From Silurus meridionalis (Eukaryota; Chordata; Actinopteri; Siluriformes; Siluridae): DNA of 64,000 nt. The position numbers were made by a program, and so were the translations under genes. Location: the NCBI RefSeq assembly GCF_014805685.1, contig NC_060902.1, positions 8,027,786 to 8,091,785 on the forward strand. The letters are read 5' to 3'. The notes under the pieces are model-generated. The model was given only the letters and a program-made list of their open reading frames with translations, was not told where the DNA came from and did no database searches. Position 1 is the stretch's first letter. The number at the start of each line of letters is the position of its first letter. Shown piece by piece: positions 1-10,137 of this stretch.

Positions 1-687
1 GAAGGTGCGGGGTGAGAGTGCCAGACCGAACGGGAGGACCCGATATTGGTATGCTATGCCCCCGAAAGCAAACCTCAGGAACCTCCTGTGTGCAGGAAGG
101 ATGGAGATGTGAAAGTATGCGTCCTTCAGATCTATAGTGACGAACCAGTCCCCGGACCTGATATGCGTCACGACCCCTTGAGGTGAGCATCCTGAACCTG
201 AGTCTCCTGAGAGAGCGGTTCAAGGAGGAAGATCCAGAATGGGACGCAACCCCCCATCCTTCTTTGGAACAACGAAGTACGGGCTGTAGAAGCCTGACTC
301 TCGAACCGAGGGGGGAACCACCTCGATGGCCCCTTTCCCCAGGAGCGTGCGTACTTCCTGTTCCAGGACCAGAGCCTGCTCGGGACCCACCAGGGTGGGA
401 CACACCCCGTTGAAATGGGAAGGAGAGGACGCGAACTGCAGTGCGTAACCCCCTTCTATGGTCCGCAGGACCCACCGGGAGACTCCTGGCAGCACCTCCC
501 AAGCTGCCAGAAAGTTCCTCAGGGGAACCAGCCCCTCAGGACTGGCCTCTGACCCACTCAGAGCAGCTGAGGCGGGCCCTGCAGCTGAAGACACCTCGAA
601 GAGGCGGCGGGCTCCCCATCCGTGCGAGACTTTGGGCAGAAGTGGAGGGAGACACCCGCTGGAGGGCGGCCGCGCTCTGAAGCACAT
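1..687 (-). pseudogene. DIRS reverse transcriptase, N-terminal part
   Basis: The frame from 687 to 220 carries the DIRS RT entry region (GYALQFAS, then a KKDGGLRPILDL motif). Directly downstream the reading shifts frame. From about 150 to 1 the RT core resumes with FVTIDLKDAYFHI, in which the Asp of motif A is intact, and VLPFGLALSPRTF. So the copy has at least one frameshift between 150 and 220. The rest of RT, RNase H and the recombinase are outside the window. The 5' part of this frame overlaps the end of ORF1, as is usual in DIRS. Confidence 0.75.
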
Positions 688-782
688 CCTGTGGCAGAGT
701 CCACGGGCCGGCCTCCTGGTGGTGCGGGGGAGGGACGGGCACCGTAGCGTGAGGCGAACTCCGCCCCCTCGACCGAAAATCG

Positions 783-2159
783 TCAGGATTTCCGCACCAC
801 GGCCCGTTTGCTGGAGCCGAGGGTGACCCTCAGGTCAGCCCGCTCCTTCTTGGGCCCAGAGCGACGCCTGGGACCTTTAGGACCCGCCCGTGGAGACCGG
901 GTGGCGACGCTCTGTTTCTGTGCTTCGTGGTGCCCGGAAGGACCAGGCTGGGGCTGCCGCCGACCAGCCCGACGTGACCGGCGAGGGAGGTACTGCTGAA
1001 ACGCCGCCGACTGCTTCTTAGACTCCTGAAACCTGTTCACGACCGTCGTCACTGCGTCACCAAACAGACCAGGAGGAGCCATCGGTGCGTTCAAGAGCAC
1101 AGCTCGATCCTTGTCCGGGAGGTCGGACAGGGTGAGCCACAGATGCCGCTCTGTGGCTACCAGGGCCGCCATGGACCGACCAACGGCCCGCGCCGTGTGC
1201 TTCGTGGCCCGAAGGGTTAGGTCGGCAGCGCGACGTAACTCCTTAATGTCGGTGGCCCCGGAGCTAAGTCCCTCATCCAAGTCACGCAGCAGGTCAGCCT
1301 GGTATGCCTGCAACACACCCATGGTGTGGAGACATCCCGCAGCCTGACCCGCTGCCGCGTAAGCACGTAGCGGTTTAGTAGGGAACACCGGAGCCTTTAG
1401 CGACGATGCTACGCTAGGAGAGAGGTAGCTAGCTAGCGTCTCTTCGACACGCGGCATCGCCCATAGCCGCACGCCTTAGCCCCAACCATTCGCATAAATC
1501 GAGGAGTGGTGCGGCGAAGCACGCGCTGAGTATGGGGTTTCCCAAGAACTGGACACCTCGGCGTGCAGATCAGGAAAAAACGGCAGGCCCCGGCGCCGAG
1601 GAAGCGACACAGGACGCAGAAAACGCTCATCCAGCTTACTGGGTGCGCGCTGTCTCTGCTGCTCCACCGGCCAAGCTAGATCCAGCTTAGCAACGGCTCG
1701 TGTCACGACCTCGAGGAGCTCCTCGTACAGCACAGGCTGAGAGGGCTCCACGGGCTCGCTAGCATCCATCAGCTCACCCTCCTCGGAGAGAGACATGTAA
1801 TGCCGCGCTGCTCGTGGCGGGAGAAGAAGCAGCCATCGGGCCTGCTTCCCCAATAGAGCCAAGCTCAATTCAGCCGACGAAGCTGAAGCGGACTCATCCG
1901 ACTCCAACTCGGCCGCTAAATCGGCCTGCGAGCCCCACGAGCGCCGGCGCCGCTTTGCCTCGGCGAGAGCGGGACCGGAGCCGCGAGGGAGAGAGCTCCT
2001 CTCAAAGAGCGCTCTCCGGGAGCGGCATGCGCATAGCCATGCGGCTACAATGAGAGCAATCGACTCCTCGAGAGCCGATTGTGCATGCTCCACTCCTAGG
2101 CAAACAACGCACCGATCATGCGAATCCTTACTGGTAATAAAACGCGGACACGGATGCAC
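783..2159 (-). pseudogene. DIRS ORF1 (gag-like), one in-frame stop
   Basis: The frame opens near 2159 with a Cys/His cluster (HPC, HDRC, CVVC) as in DIRS gag-like proteins and runs for about 227 codons to a TAA at 1476-1478. It then continues in the same frame for another 229 codons to 783. The downstream half is rich in Ala, Leu and Arg and ends in a basic tail. Because both halves share a frame, a single nonsense mutation explains the break; otherwise ORF1 is about 460 residues. A real start may lie a little upstream, since the first codon of the open stretch is GTG. It would bind element RNA in a capsid-like particle. Confidence 0.7.
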
Positions 2160-2410
2160 GCGCCACGGAAACCCTGTCTGCCAGCCATCACCGACCAGAA
2201 AACACAGCGAAACAGCGCTTACCTGAACGAGCAGAAAGCTAGCGTCTGGTCCATCTCGCAGCCATTTGTAGCTTCCTGTTTACGCGGCGTCGCCCGCTGA
2301 TGACGCCACGCCCAAACGCCTATTGGTCAGATTACACACGTGGTTCAGAGCGCGGTCACGCAGGGGCGTTCCCATAGCGTTTCGACGCAGCTCGAGTTCC
2401 TGAAGGGGAA

Positions 2411-2797
2411 CAGTAGTATGTCGGACGTGTCCGAAAGAAACGGTTCTTGATACAGTACTGGTTACTCGAGAACAGCAGTATGTGTGCTGTTCGGAATCGG
2501 CAGGTGTGCGCATGCTCAGTGATGATCACTTGTTCAGCAGCATGTTTCATTTTAATGTGTGTACTGTTGGAGAAACTAGAGAAGAACCCCATTCTCAGGC
2601 ATATCGATTTATTTTGAGTCGGATAGACGGTCATACACATTCAAAAGTGAGTAACTTGAGTAATTTTGTTGATTAGTGCTGATTTGAGACGCAAACTTTT
2701 TTGAACGATTCAGTCCGATTTGGTGAACCGGTTCGACCCGTTCACTAAAAAGAACCAGTTCAAATGAACGATTCGTTCACGAACCGGACATCACTAC
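2411..2797. repeat. Possible hAT-like MITE with degenerate inverted ends
   Basis: The left end reads AGTAGTATGTCGG and the right end, reverse-complemented, AGTAGTGATGTCCGG; a further 20 bases align loosely. The interior has no coding capacity. The ends look like non-autonomous fish DNA elements, but no clean target duplication is visible. It abuts the DIRS end. Confidence 0.3.
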
Positions 2798-2799
2798 TC

Positions 2800-2806
<7 letters not shown>

Positions 2807-2852
<46 letters not shown>
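2807..2852. repeat. (AC)n microsatellite
   Basis: Uninterrupted AC dinucleotide run of about 23 units. Confidence 0.98.
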
Positions 2853-2855
<3 letters not shown>

Positions 2856-3122
2856 TCAGGTGTGTGGCTACGGCTCAATTAATGTTCAATTCCATTAACT
2901 AGGGTATTTTATTCACTTTAAATAAAGCGATTCTCTTTAATGTAGTTGATGCAGACTCATTCATAAATTATGTGGCATGTGGGAGTGTTTAACCAATACC
3001 AAATATGGCAGTAAATTGACTACGCCACCCTGGAAATGGGCCAGGGACCCAAAAGTACTAAAAAGCACGCAAATACGTAGTGGCTGAGACAGATATCAGA
3101 CAACAGGAAATATTTCACACAG

Positions 3123-3128
3123 TTTATT
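3123..3128 (-). terminator. AATAAA poly(A) signal
   Basis: Minus-strand AATAAA 129 bp after the stop of the microprotein ORF, followed by a T/G-rich stretch (TTTCCTGTTGTCTG) about 15-30 bp downstream. Confidence 0.5.
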
Positions 3129-3256
3129 CAGAACACATTAAAAATACATGATTCATTTTAATATGCAAAAATTTAAAAGAGTACAATAAATCACATCATT
3201 CATCCATACACACTCTTGTTTTACCACTTCAGAATTGGGGAATTTGTCCTGCCTTT

Positions 3257-4290
3257 TTAGCTAAACACAGCACGCATTTGTGTTCTCTCACAACACCACA
3301 CCACAAACCCAATTGTGATCACTACAAGTCGACAGCTGTACCACCACCACACACCGCAGACACTGGCTAGCACTGGTACCCCAATTCTGAAGGGAGAAAA
3401 ACAACAACATTAGACAAATACACAAACTACACACATACAAACAGCACACTATGATTTATAAAAGAACGCCGCTGCCAGAGGAGTTAGCATCACCTGATAA
3501 TAGCGGCTCTCCTTAACAATTATAGGCAGCTCAAAAGCGTCATATAAAACATCACATTTACAAAACAAATCAAATCATACAAAAACCCCAAATAGGAGTT
3601 TACAAACCACAACTTCAGAAAAACCACGAAAGAAAATCAAACAAACAAAGAATAACACAACAGGGGTGACAATACAAAGATATACAATGCAAATACCCCA
3701 CCTCAGTCAAAACCTTAAATACTCAACACGCTAAGTTTAGCTGCGCTCTCACTAGCCGGAAGCGCTGTCAGTCCGGTCGCGAAGGCAATTCCCCCTTTGT
3801 AGAGATATAATAGTTAGTTCATATTACATGCATCCGTTAAGAGGCAGTGAAAAGCGGGTCAAGCCTGGACCAACATGAAGAAATAAAACAACCCAATCTT
3901 TACAATCGCACTCCTTTTCATGCGTTCATTAATGCAGCTGCTCAGTAGTCAGTATCGATTATGCAGAAAAGACACAAAGCTCAACGGCACCCGAAAAGGC
4001 TGCTGCAACACCTCCGTGACACTAATAAAACATACAAGACTTTAGATTTAAAATAAGGGATGCGCCTTGCTACACATAAATGAAACTGATCACATACCTG
4101 CCAATAGGACTCACGCCGCTCCGCACACTTGACGTGTACGAGTGAAAAGCTGACAAAGTGTCACTCGACACATCCGCAATGTTCCTCAGCCACACACTGC
4201 AAGTTTAAACGAATCTCAAATTACCCTGTTTGACAAAAAAAAAAAGGTTCGGAATGCAACTGCTGCTGATAGCACTTACCTCGTAGACAT
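3257..4290 (-). CDS. Candidate 3-exon membrane microprotein gene
   Basis: Spliced minus-strand model: exon 1 4290-4280 (ATG TCT ACG AG), exon 2 4196-4098, exon 3 3386-3257 ending TAA. Donors are GTAAGT and GTATGT. Acceptors are a TTTAAACTTGCAG tract and TTTTTCTCCCTTCAG. The phases join without a stop: 240 nt, 79 residues. Residues 1-37 are polar (VWLRNIADVSSD). Residues 38-69 are hydrophobic, with a Trp triplet and an LVVITIGFVVWCC core. The tail is short and basic (ERTQMRAVFS). I infer a single-pass or tail-anchored protein. A TATA/CRE promoter lies upstream and AATAAA lies 130 bp past the stop. I do not recognise the family. No frame of 60 codons or more exists here, so standard ORF scans miss it. 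It could instead be a spliced non-coding RNA. Confidence 0.5.
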
Positions 4291-4304
4291 AAACACGACG
4301 CACA

Positions 4305-4390
4305 GGAAGTTACGTCACTTCCGAAACCCCAGATGACGCGCTTGGTGACGTGCGTTTGTTTGCCTGTCAATCTCATCCCCTTTTATACCC
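4305..4390 (-). promoter_or_regulatory. TATA + CRE/ETS promoter of microprotein gene
   Basis: On the minus strand TATAAAA (4387-4381) is followed about 65-80 bases later by a composite CGGAAGTGACGTAA (ETS plus CRE-like) at 4323-4310 and then the ATG at 4290. The 250 bases around it are CpG-rich compared with the flanks. The arrangement fits a core promoter with start near 4350, which would place the CRE/ETS block just inside the transcript. Confidence 0.5.
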
Positions 4391-5008
4391 GTGGAACATA
4401 CCATTTCCACACAAATAATCAAATTGGTTGATCGCATCACCACAATCAGTTGCGGCAAAAATGCTGATTACCGATGTAATTTCCCATGAATCTGCTATAT
4501 TAGCAATTAAAATATGACTTATCTAGTTAACATTAGCTTGTTTACAATAGCATGTAGCATAGTGCACTGTAACTAACACGCCAAAGCCATTTCCCATGCA
4601 GTGTTTTATTTGGGACGACTTGGCATAATGTTAACTTAACATTAACGGCCACAATTAGCATATTGTTCAGCTGTGTATTTACTAAAATACTAAACTAAAC
4701 TGTACCATGTCCGAACTGACCCCACTGTATTTTTTTGTATAATCAATTTCTATTCTGTTCTTAAGTGTCTTCAATAATTTTAAGTAAAATTGTAAAACCT
4801 TTTTTTAATTCCTTGTTTTTATTGTTGTGATTATTTTGTTATGATAGTTTTACTATCTTTATGTAAAGCACTTTGAATTACCATTGTGTATGAAATGTGC
4901 TACAGTATAAATAAACTTGCCTTGCAGTGTCATAAACTAGATAAAATGATGGAGAAAAGGAAAATGGACATAAGATCATTTTTCAGTGCACCTAAACCAT
5001 ATCTTTAT
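4391..5008. other. AT-rich spacer with a LINE-like 3' tail
   Basis: No gene seen. About 4850-4925 reads like the 3' tail of a fish LINE or SINE (AAAGCACTTTGAATTACC, then ATAAATAAAC). Confidence 0.4.
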
Positions 5009-5274
5009 AAGTAAAATTTTACTGTATTATTTGTGTCCCCTTCAAAAATTGCTCATAAGCATAGGCGTAAATTTCATTTAACAGTAGGGGGGACAATAAA
5101 TATAAAATTTCTCATGAGCAATTTTTGAAGGGGGACACAAATAATACAGTCAAATTGTACTTATAATGATATATCTGGCATGTCCCTCCGTCCCCCCAGG
5201 ATTTACGCCCATGCTCATGAGAAATTTTTATATTTATTGTCCCCCCTTACTGTTAAATAAAATTTACGCCCATG
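5009..5274. repeat. Two interlocking inverted repeats (MITE-like)
   Basis: Arm A (5009-5056) is repeated inverted at 5112-5161. The intervening segment B (5057-5113, GGCGTAAATTTCATTTAAC onward) is repeated inverted at 5213-5274. The order is therefore A, B, A', spacer, B', so the two stems cannot both form as simple nested hairpins. The B arms resemble ends of a non-autonomous DNA transposon. No coding capacity. Confidence 0.75.
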
Positions 5275-5492
5275 GTCGGTGCGCGCTCTCTCTCGCCCTC
5301 CCCTTCCCCCAGACTTTTCGGGTTTTTTATGCATTTTCTGTTTTATATACTAAACGGTAGATCATCATGTCTGCTCTAACAGAATAAACGCATTTCCTGC
5401 TCAAAGTCGTAATGACTATCTTTTTAAATTACACAATGTAGATGTAATGTCCGGATATTTCATATTTAAAAACACATGAATGAAGGAATATA

Positions 5493-6397
5493 CAGTCGAA
5501 CCCGGTTATGTCAAAGGCCTAGGGGACGCCAAAAAGCATCGAGCTGACCGATGATCGAGATAAACGAAAACCAATATGGCGGCAATATATTAACGTGCTT
5601 GAAATTTCTTTATGGACATGATGTGTTTTAAATGAGAATGTACATGCACGTGTTTTTGGAGGTTTTTTTACACAACAGCATTGCCGCGATTTGATTGATT
5701 GGTTATGCGGCGCGAGATAACCTGTAATGCGGATAAGGAGGCGGAAGCCGAAGTGAACGCAAACAAAGTTTATTGAGAATACTCAGGAGATAATCCACCA
5801 GTACTTGTAGCGAAGCAGTAATATCTCCGGGAGCGCGGTCCATGAAGTTCTGTGAAAGCAGAGACAGTTCGTGTAGAGAATCCATGGACCCGCACTATGG
5901 AAAGCTCAGCACTAGGCATTAACGTATAAACGTGGTGCAGACAGCGTGAACATGGAAAACAGCAGGATTAGGGTAATCCGGGGTGCCGTTGAGAGAATGC
6001 AGAGTCCGAGAAGAAGGGTACGTAGAGGGATACGTATACGCGATTACACAGACCGACATGAACCAACACATACGATCATGCACAAACAATAATGGACCGC
6101 GAGTGTGTGGAGGTGAGGGGCTTAAATAGGAGAAGGGATGAGTGAGTGAATGAGAGTCAGGTGTGTGTGATCAGCATGACTGCGAGGAGCACACGGGAGA
6201 AGAACCAGGGTGCTTCGGGGAATGCTGCCGCCGAAGGGGGCCTGGCAGGGGAATTCCTGACATAACCGACATTAAGTGGCAAATTTGCCCTCCCTTGTGC
6301 TCAAGATATTACGGCTCGGCGACGTAAAAAATGCTAAGAAAAAGCGCGAATTTGGCCGTTTTCTCTTCAAAAACGTCGAGATAAGTGGGTTCGACTG
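5493..6397. mobile_element. Tigger-like MITE (copy 1) carrying a solo LTR
   Basis: Ends CAGTCGAACCCGGTTATGTC and GATAAGTGGGTTCGACTG are inverted and flanked by TA on both sides, as in the pogo/Tigger branch of Tc1/mariner. The same family recurs at 8423-9641 and 55415-56069. No transposase is present. A solo LTR occupies 5723-6262. Confidence 0.75.
5723..6262 (-). mobile_element. Solo Gypsy LTR with 5-bp target duplication
   Basis: A 540-bp segment starting TG and ending CCTGACA, flanked by TAACC at 5718-5722 and 6263-6267. On the minus strand it begins TGTCAGG and carries a TATTTAAG box and, about 35 bp on, GGTCCATTATT, the expected RNA start of this LTR family (see 7492-8345). It is a remnant of recombination between two LTRs inside a Tigger-like element. 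Confidence 0.75.
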
Positions 6398-6754
6398 TAA
6401 TTTAAGATTAATGAAATAAATTAGGATTTATTAAACTTAAAAAAAAAAAAGTTGGATATTTATAAAATGCTTTTAAACTTTTACAAGCCCTTGTAATCTA
6501 CAGAACAGATATCATGTTACAGTCTCAGGGAGGATAAAATTAATAATAAAGGGTCGAAAGAAGTGAGGCCAGAGGACAGACAGATTCCTGGTTCTCAGAT
6601 GGTTTCTTGCATTTGATCTAAGTGACTACAGCATTTCAAGACTGTGGTGTTATAGATCCATTAACTTGTTTGTTCCTGCTTCTTTTAAACTATTTCAACA
6701 CAACACCAGAAAGGCTTAAGTTGTGGTTAACATTAAACGACATGAATATGTACA
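6398..6754. other. AT-rich spacer, nothing recognised
   Basis: No gene, terminal repeat or known family seen. Confidence 0.5.
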
Positions 6755-7155
6755 AATACACCTTGATCCAGTCCGTCGTTCCTACTGCACACTTCACTGC
6801 TGTCACACAGTTCTCATGTCCTGCACCACCATCACATACTTCTCTGACACACCTGACCTCCTCAAAAAATACCACAACTCCTCTCTCCACCCTGTCGTAC
6901 ACTTTCTGTAAATCCACAAACACACAACGCAACTCCTTCTGACCTTCTCTATACTTCTGATCAACATTCTCAAAGCAAATAATGCATCTGTGGTGCTCTT
7001 CCTGGCATGAAACCATACTGTTGCTCACAGATGGTGACCAACTCTTCATCGCTGCTCTCACTTCCTCCTTACTAATCCTATCCACTTCTTGCTTCACCAT
7101 CTACACACAATCCAACCTTCTTGGTCTTATTTTCCTCATTCATCAGCTGCTCAAT
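6755..7155 (-). pseudogene. RTE LINE reverse transcriptase fragment
   Basis: Minus-strand remnant of an RTE-clade RT: MVKQEVDRISKEEVRAAM near 7100, then KYREGQKELRCVFVDLQKVY, in which the motif A Asp is kept, and VKCAVGTTDW. It matches the RTE fragments at 38611-39338 and 52216-53137. It is broken by deletions and ends abruptly at 7155, where an ERV LTR is inserted. Confidence 0.75.
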
Positions 7156-7474
7156 TGTTAGTGTTAAGATGGTTCTCACATTGGTTCACACACATTCCTT
7201 TGTTTGTTCAGTGTCTATAGAATATTTACAATATTAGTATGTAAGGTATACAGGAAGTCTTTTTCTGGGCCCACACATCTCCAGCTAGTATGTCTTCTTA
7301 TCCAAACAGGATATATATTTGTCTGTTGCCTGCAATAAACCAAAGAAGAACATAAGCCATTCAGTGCGCTGTGTGATTTTTCCCTGATATTAGAAAGGCA
7401 CCACGAGCTTCGTAGATCGCACGGAAAACCTCTCCAAGAATTAAGTTTTATTTGGGCATAATAAACATCTAACA
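7156..7474 (+). mobile_element. ERV LTR with degenerate primer site
   Basis: Starts TGTTAGTGTTAAGATGG and ends TCTAACA, matching the LTRs at 36972-37317 and 42867-43221 but more diverged. It is followed by GTTTTGATGTCAGAAGT, a mutated version of the primer-binding site of the 37-kb ERV. The internal region is cut off at 7491 by a Gypsy insertion. Confidence 0.8.
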
Positions 7475-7491
7475 GTTTTGATGTCAGAAGT

Positions 7492-8345
7492 TGTCAGGAA
7501 TCCCCCTGCCACGCCCCCTTTGGCGGCTGTCAAACATCAGCATTCCCCAAAGCACCTCGCTCCTTCTCTCTGCGCTGCTCGCAATTGGGCTTCATGGAAA
7601 ACACCTGAGGCTCATTTCACTAGCTCATCCCCAGCTCCTATATAAACTCCACATTCACCCACACTCCCGGTCCGTTATTGCACGTTTATGCCCGTTCACG
7701 TGTGTTCCTGTGTGTTCATGTTGGTGTGTGTTTGCGTATGCTTATCCACGCTACGTACCGCTCGACTGGGACTCTCTCTTTTTTCGCGTGGACCGCGCCT
7801 CTTCCCAGGCACGCCTTGGATCACTTTCCCGACTCGAGTTCCGACTCGGACATAGTCTACCCCATCTCTTTCCAGATGCACCTGGGATTATACCTTCCTT
7901 TTTCCCGGACTCCGTTATCTGGATTAGGCTCCGCCTTGGTTGTTTTTGTGTTCGAACAAAACTTTATTTGCTGCTACTTCAGCCTCCGCCTCCATATCTG
8001 CATGACAGAAATAACGGACCCCTGAATAGGAATACAAGGACTGAAAAAGGTTCATCCAGCTTCTCACCAGGGAACTCGGGATACTTACAGCGGATATCCA
8101 TCTCCTCTCCCCCGCCTCCGAGAGCGCCGTTTTGCACCAGAGTCTCCTGGAGATCTCCGACCTGCTTCAGGCCCTTCAGGAAAGCTCCGCTCCGCCTCAG
8201 GTTCTCCAAGGGATCTTCACCGTGCTCCAGGCCATCCAGGACGGCTCCGCTCCGCCCCAGGAACTCCTGCAGATCTCCGCCCTGCTCCAGGTCCCCCAGG
8301 AGAGCTCAGCTTCACTCCAGGTCCTCCAGGAGCACTCACCGTATA
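7492..8345 (+). mobile_element. Gypsy (Tf1/sushi-like) LTR plus truncated gag region
   Basis: LTR 7492-8007 (TGTCAGG...CATGACA) with TATATAAA at 7639-7646 and GGTCCGTTATT at 7669-7679, about 30 bp downstream. Two bases after the LTR, 8010-8020 is AATAACGGACC, the exact 11-nt complement of that RNA start, as in self-priming Tf1/sushi elements. The remaining internal part encodes gag-tail repeats (LQALQESSAPPQ type, 8132-8345) without the N-terminal gag domain, then ends in a (TA)n tract. Confidence 0.75.
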
Positions 8346-8351
8346 ATACGG

Positions 8352-8356
<5 letters not shown>

Positions 8357-8422
<66 letters not shown>
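8357..8422. repeat. (TA)n microsatellite
   Basis: Pure TA run; the Tigger-like element at 8423 is inserted in it and the run resumes after the element. Confidence 0.97.
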
Positions 8423-8425
<3 letters not shown>

Positions 8426-9638
8426 TGGAACCCGTTATGTCGATGTCGAGGGGTTGCCAAAAGCATCGAGGTAACCGATGATCGAGATAAACGAAAACAA
8501 AATGGCGGCAGTATATTAACGTGCTTGAAATTTCTTTATGTACATGATGTGCGTTAATAAATGAGAATGTGCATGCACGTGTTTTTGGAGGGGTTTTTAC
8601 ATAACATGTATAATGCTATAAAAATGTACATACGTTTGTTAACAACAAAAGGCATAAGTGCACCTACTAACAGCAGAGATTTACCGGTATACAATACAAA
8701 TCACCGTCCATTCTCCATACAAACCTTTATTATATTCTCCAACATTATAAACACACAGATCGCTCAAAAAAAAAAAAAAAACAGCGGCTGCACAGTGCCG
8801 TCTCACATTTAGTCCACATGTGGGAAAAAAAAGAAAAATAAACAGTAACTAAGTTTCTGAAAACTTATGACCATCAGGCTGAAGTAATCCGCACAAACAC
8901 ACAAAGCAAAGTGTCCGATAAAACTTACGTCCGCGATGCCGAGGGGGAGATAAGCCGAGAGAGAGAGAGAGAGAGGGAGTTTGTAAATGGAAAAATAGGG
9001 AAATTAAAAAATACCGCGACTGGCGGCACGGCGCGAAGCCGGAAAAAAAACCTGGAAGATCCAAAACCGAACACGAAACCAAAAACGACAGAAAAGTCTC
9101 AAACGTGAACGGCCAAAGGGGGCGTGGCAGGTGCTTTCTCGGCCGCTTTCTCTGAAGCTCACGGTTTCAACTCCTTACCGAGAGAGCCGTGCTCCTTACC
9201 CTGCTCGCGCGCGCGCTCGGTAAGGAGCACGGCTCTCTCGGTAAGGAGCGACACGCGCGCTCGGTAAGGAGTTGAAGCCGGGAGCGCCACGCTCCCGTTC
9301 ATCGCATAACATTTAACAAAAAAAATGCATATGTGCACTTACTAACAGCAGAGATTCACCAGTATACAATACAAACACCTGTAGTATCTGTAAGGTTTGA
9401 TTTTTCCACCACTTTCGCGAGTTCTTCTGCGGCTGCACAGCGCCGATCGACATAACTGACGTTAAAATTTCTAATTTTTCCCCCCTTGTGCTCGAGATAT
9501 TAGGGTTCGGCGACATAAAAAAAGTCGACATAACCGATAAAAAATGCGTAGAAAAAGCGTGAATTTGGCGGTTCCACTTCAAAAACGTCGACTTAATAGG
9601 GTTGTCGAGTTAAGCGAGGGCGAGATAACCGGGTTCCA

Positions 9639-9641
<3 letters not shown>
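8423..9641. mobile_element. Tigger-like MITE (copy 2)
   Basis: Begins CAGTGGAACCCGTTATGTCG and ends GATAACCGGGTTCCACTG, with TA on both sides inside a (TA)n tract. The interior shares the GATCGAGATAAACGAAAAC block with copies 1 and 3. It includes an LTR-like scrap (GGGGGCGTGGCAGG near 9119) and a strong GC-rich hairpin at 9171-9248. No transposase. Confidence 0.75.
9171..9248. repeat. Perfect 30-bp GC-rich hairpin
   Basis: Arms 9171-9200 and 9219-9248 are exact reverse complements around an 18-nt loop of mainly CG dinucleotides. A third partial copy (CTCGGTAAGGAGTTGAAG) follows at about 9260-9277 and can pair with the 5' flank of the left arm. Confidence 0.9.

Positions 9642-9643
<2 letters not shown>

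Positions 9644-9684
<41 letters not shown>
9644..9684. repeat. (TA)n microsatellite
   Basis: TA run between the Tigger-like element and a Tc1 fragment. Confidence 0.95.
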
Positions 9685-9686
<2 letters not shown>

Positions 9687-9870
9687 TACAGACCAAAAGT
9701 TTGGACACACCTTTTCATTCAAAGAGGTTTCTTTATTTTCATGACTATGAAAATTGTAGATTCACACTGAAGACATCAAAACTATGAATTAACACATGTG
9801 GAATTATATACATAACAAAAAAGTGTGAAACAACTGAAAATATGTCATATTCTAGGTTTTTCAAAATAGC
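9685..9870 (+). mobile_element. Tc1-like terminal fragment
   Basis: CAGACCAAAAGTTTGGACAC and the next 150 bases match the terminal repeat of a common fish Tc1 family. Only one end is present. Confidence 0.6.
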
Positions 9871-9929
9871 CATGATTACTGCTGAGCGGCAGGTCAAACG
9901 TCAGGGGAACCTCATCCATATTTAGTGGG

Positions 9930-10092
9930 AGCGCGTCTGATTTAATATAAAGAGTTTTAATTGGTTTCATGAAGCTTGTGAAACCGGGAAAAACCCAGGA
10001 AAAAAATCCATAAATTAGCCGCTTTGTTGTTTAAACCCCGGGGTTCAAAGTGTTGGAAAATAGTAGCGGCTTATAGTCCGGAAAATACGGTA
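9930..10092. mobile_element. Right-end fragment of a TIR DNA element
   Basis: Ends ...TTATAGTCCGGAAAATACGGTA, the inverse of ACCGTAATTTC at 17138, and contains AATTAGCCGC. It shares blocks with 18400-18480 and 21555-21646. Superfamily not assigned. Confidence 0.5.
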
Positions 10093-10137
10093 CATAAGAG
10101 TCTTTCTGGGTGTTTATTTTAAATCAATCTGTTAGAG

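Larger units (their letters stand above)
1..2420 (-). mobile_element. DIRS-type retroelement, truncated by window edge
   Basis: Minus-strand DIRS (tyrosine-recombinase retrotransposon) fragment. In minus-strand order it holds a terminal region (about 2.2-2.42 kb), a gag-like ORF1 and the start of the reverse transcriptase ORF2. The family is recognised from the Cys/His-rich ORF1 start (CVVCLG) and the RT entry motif ending VPKKDGGLRPILDL. The recombinase would lie beyond position 1 and is not seen. The right boundary is an estimate from where coding-like GC-rich sequence ends. Confidence 0.8.

Noticed and set aside
1814..2053. Plus-strand ORFs over the DIRS element
   Set aside because: Shadows of the minus-strand ORF1 in GC-rich sequence.
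3257..4290. Assignment of the microprotein to the BH3-only family
   Set aside because: Only an LxxxAD-like core and a hydrophobic tail agree; flanking positions do not fit and no known member matches, so no name is given.
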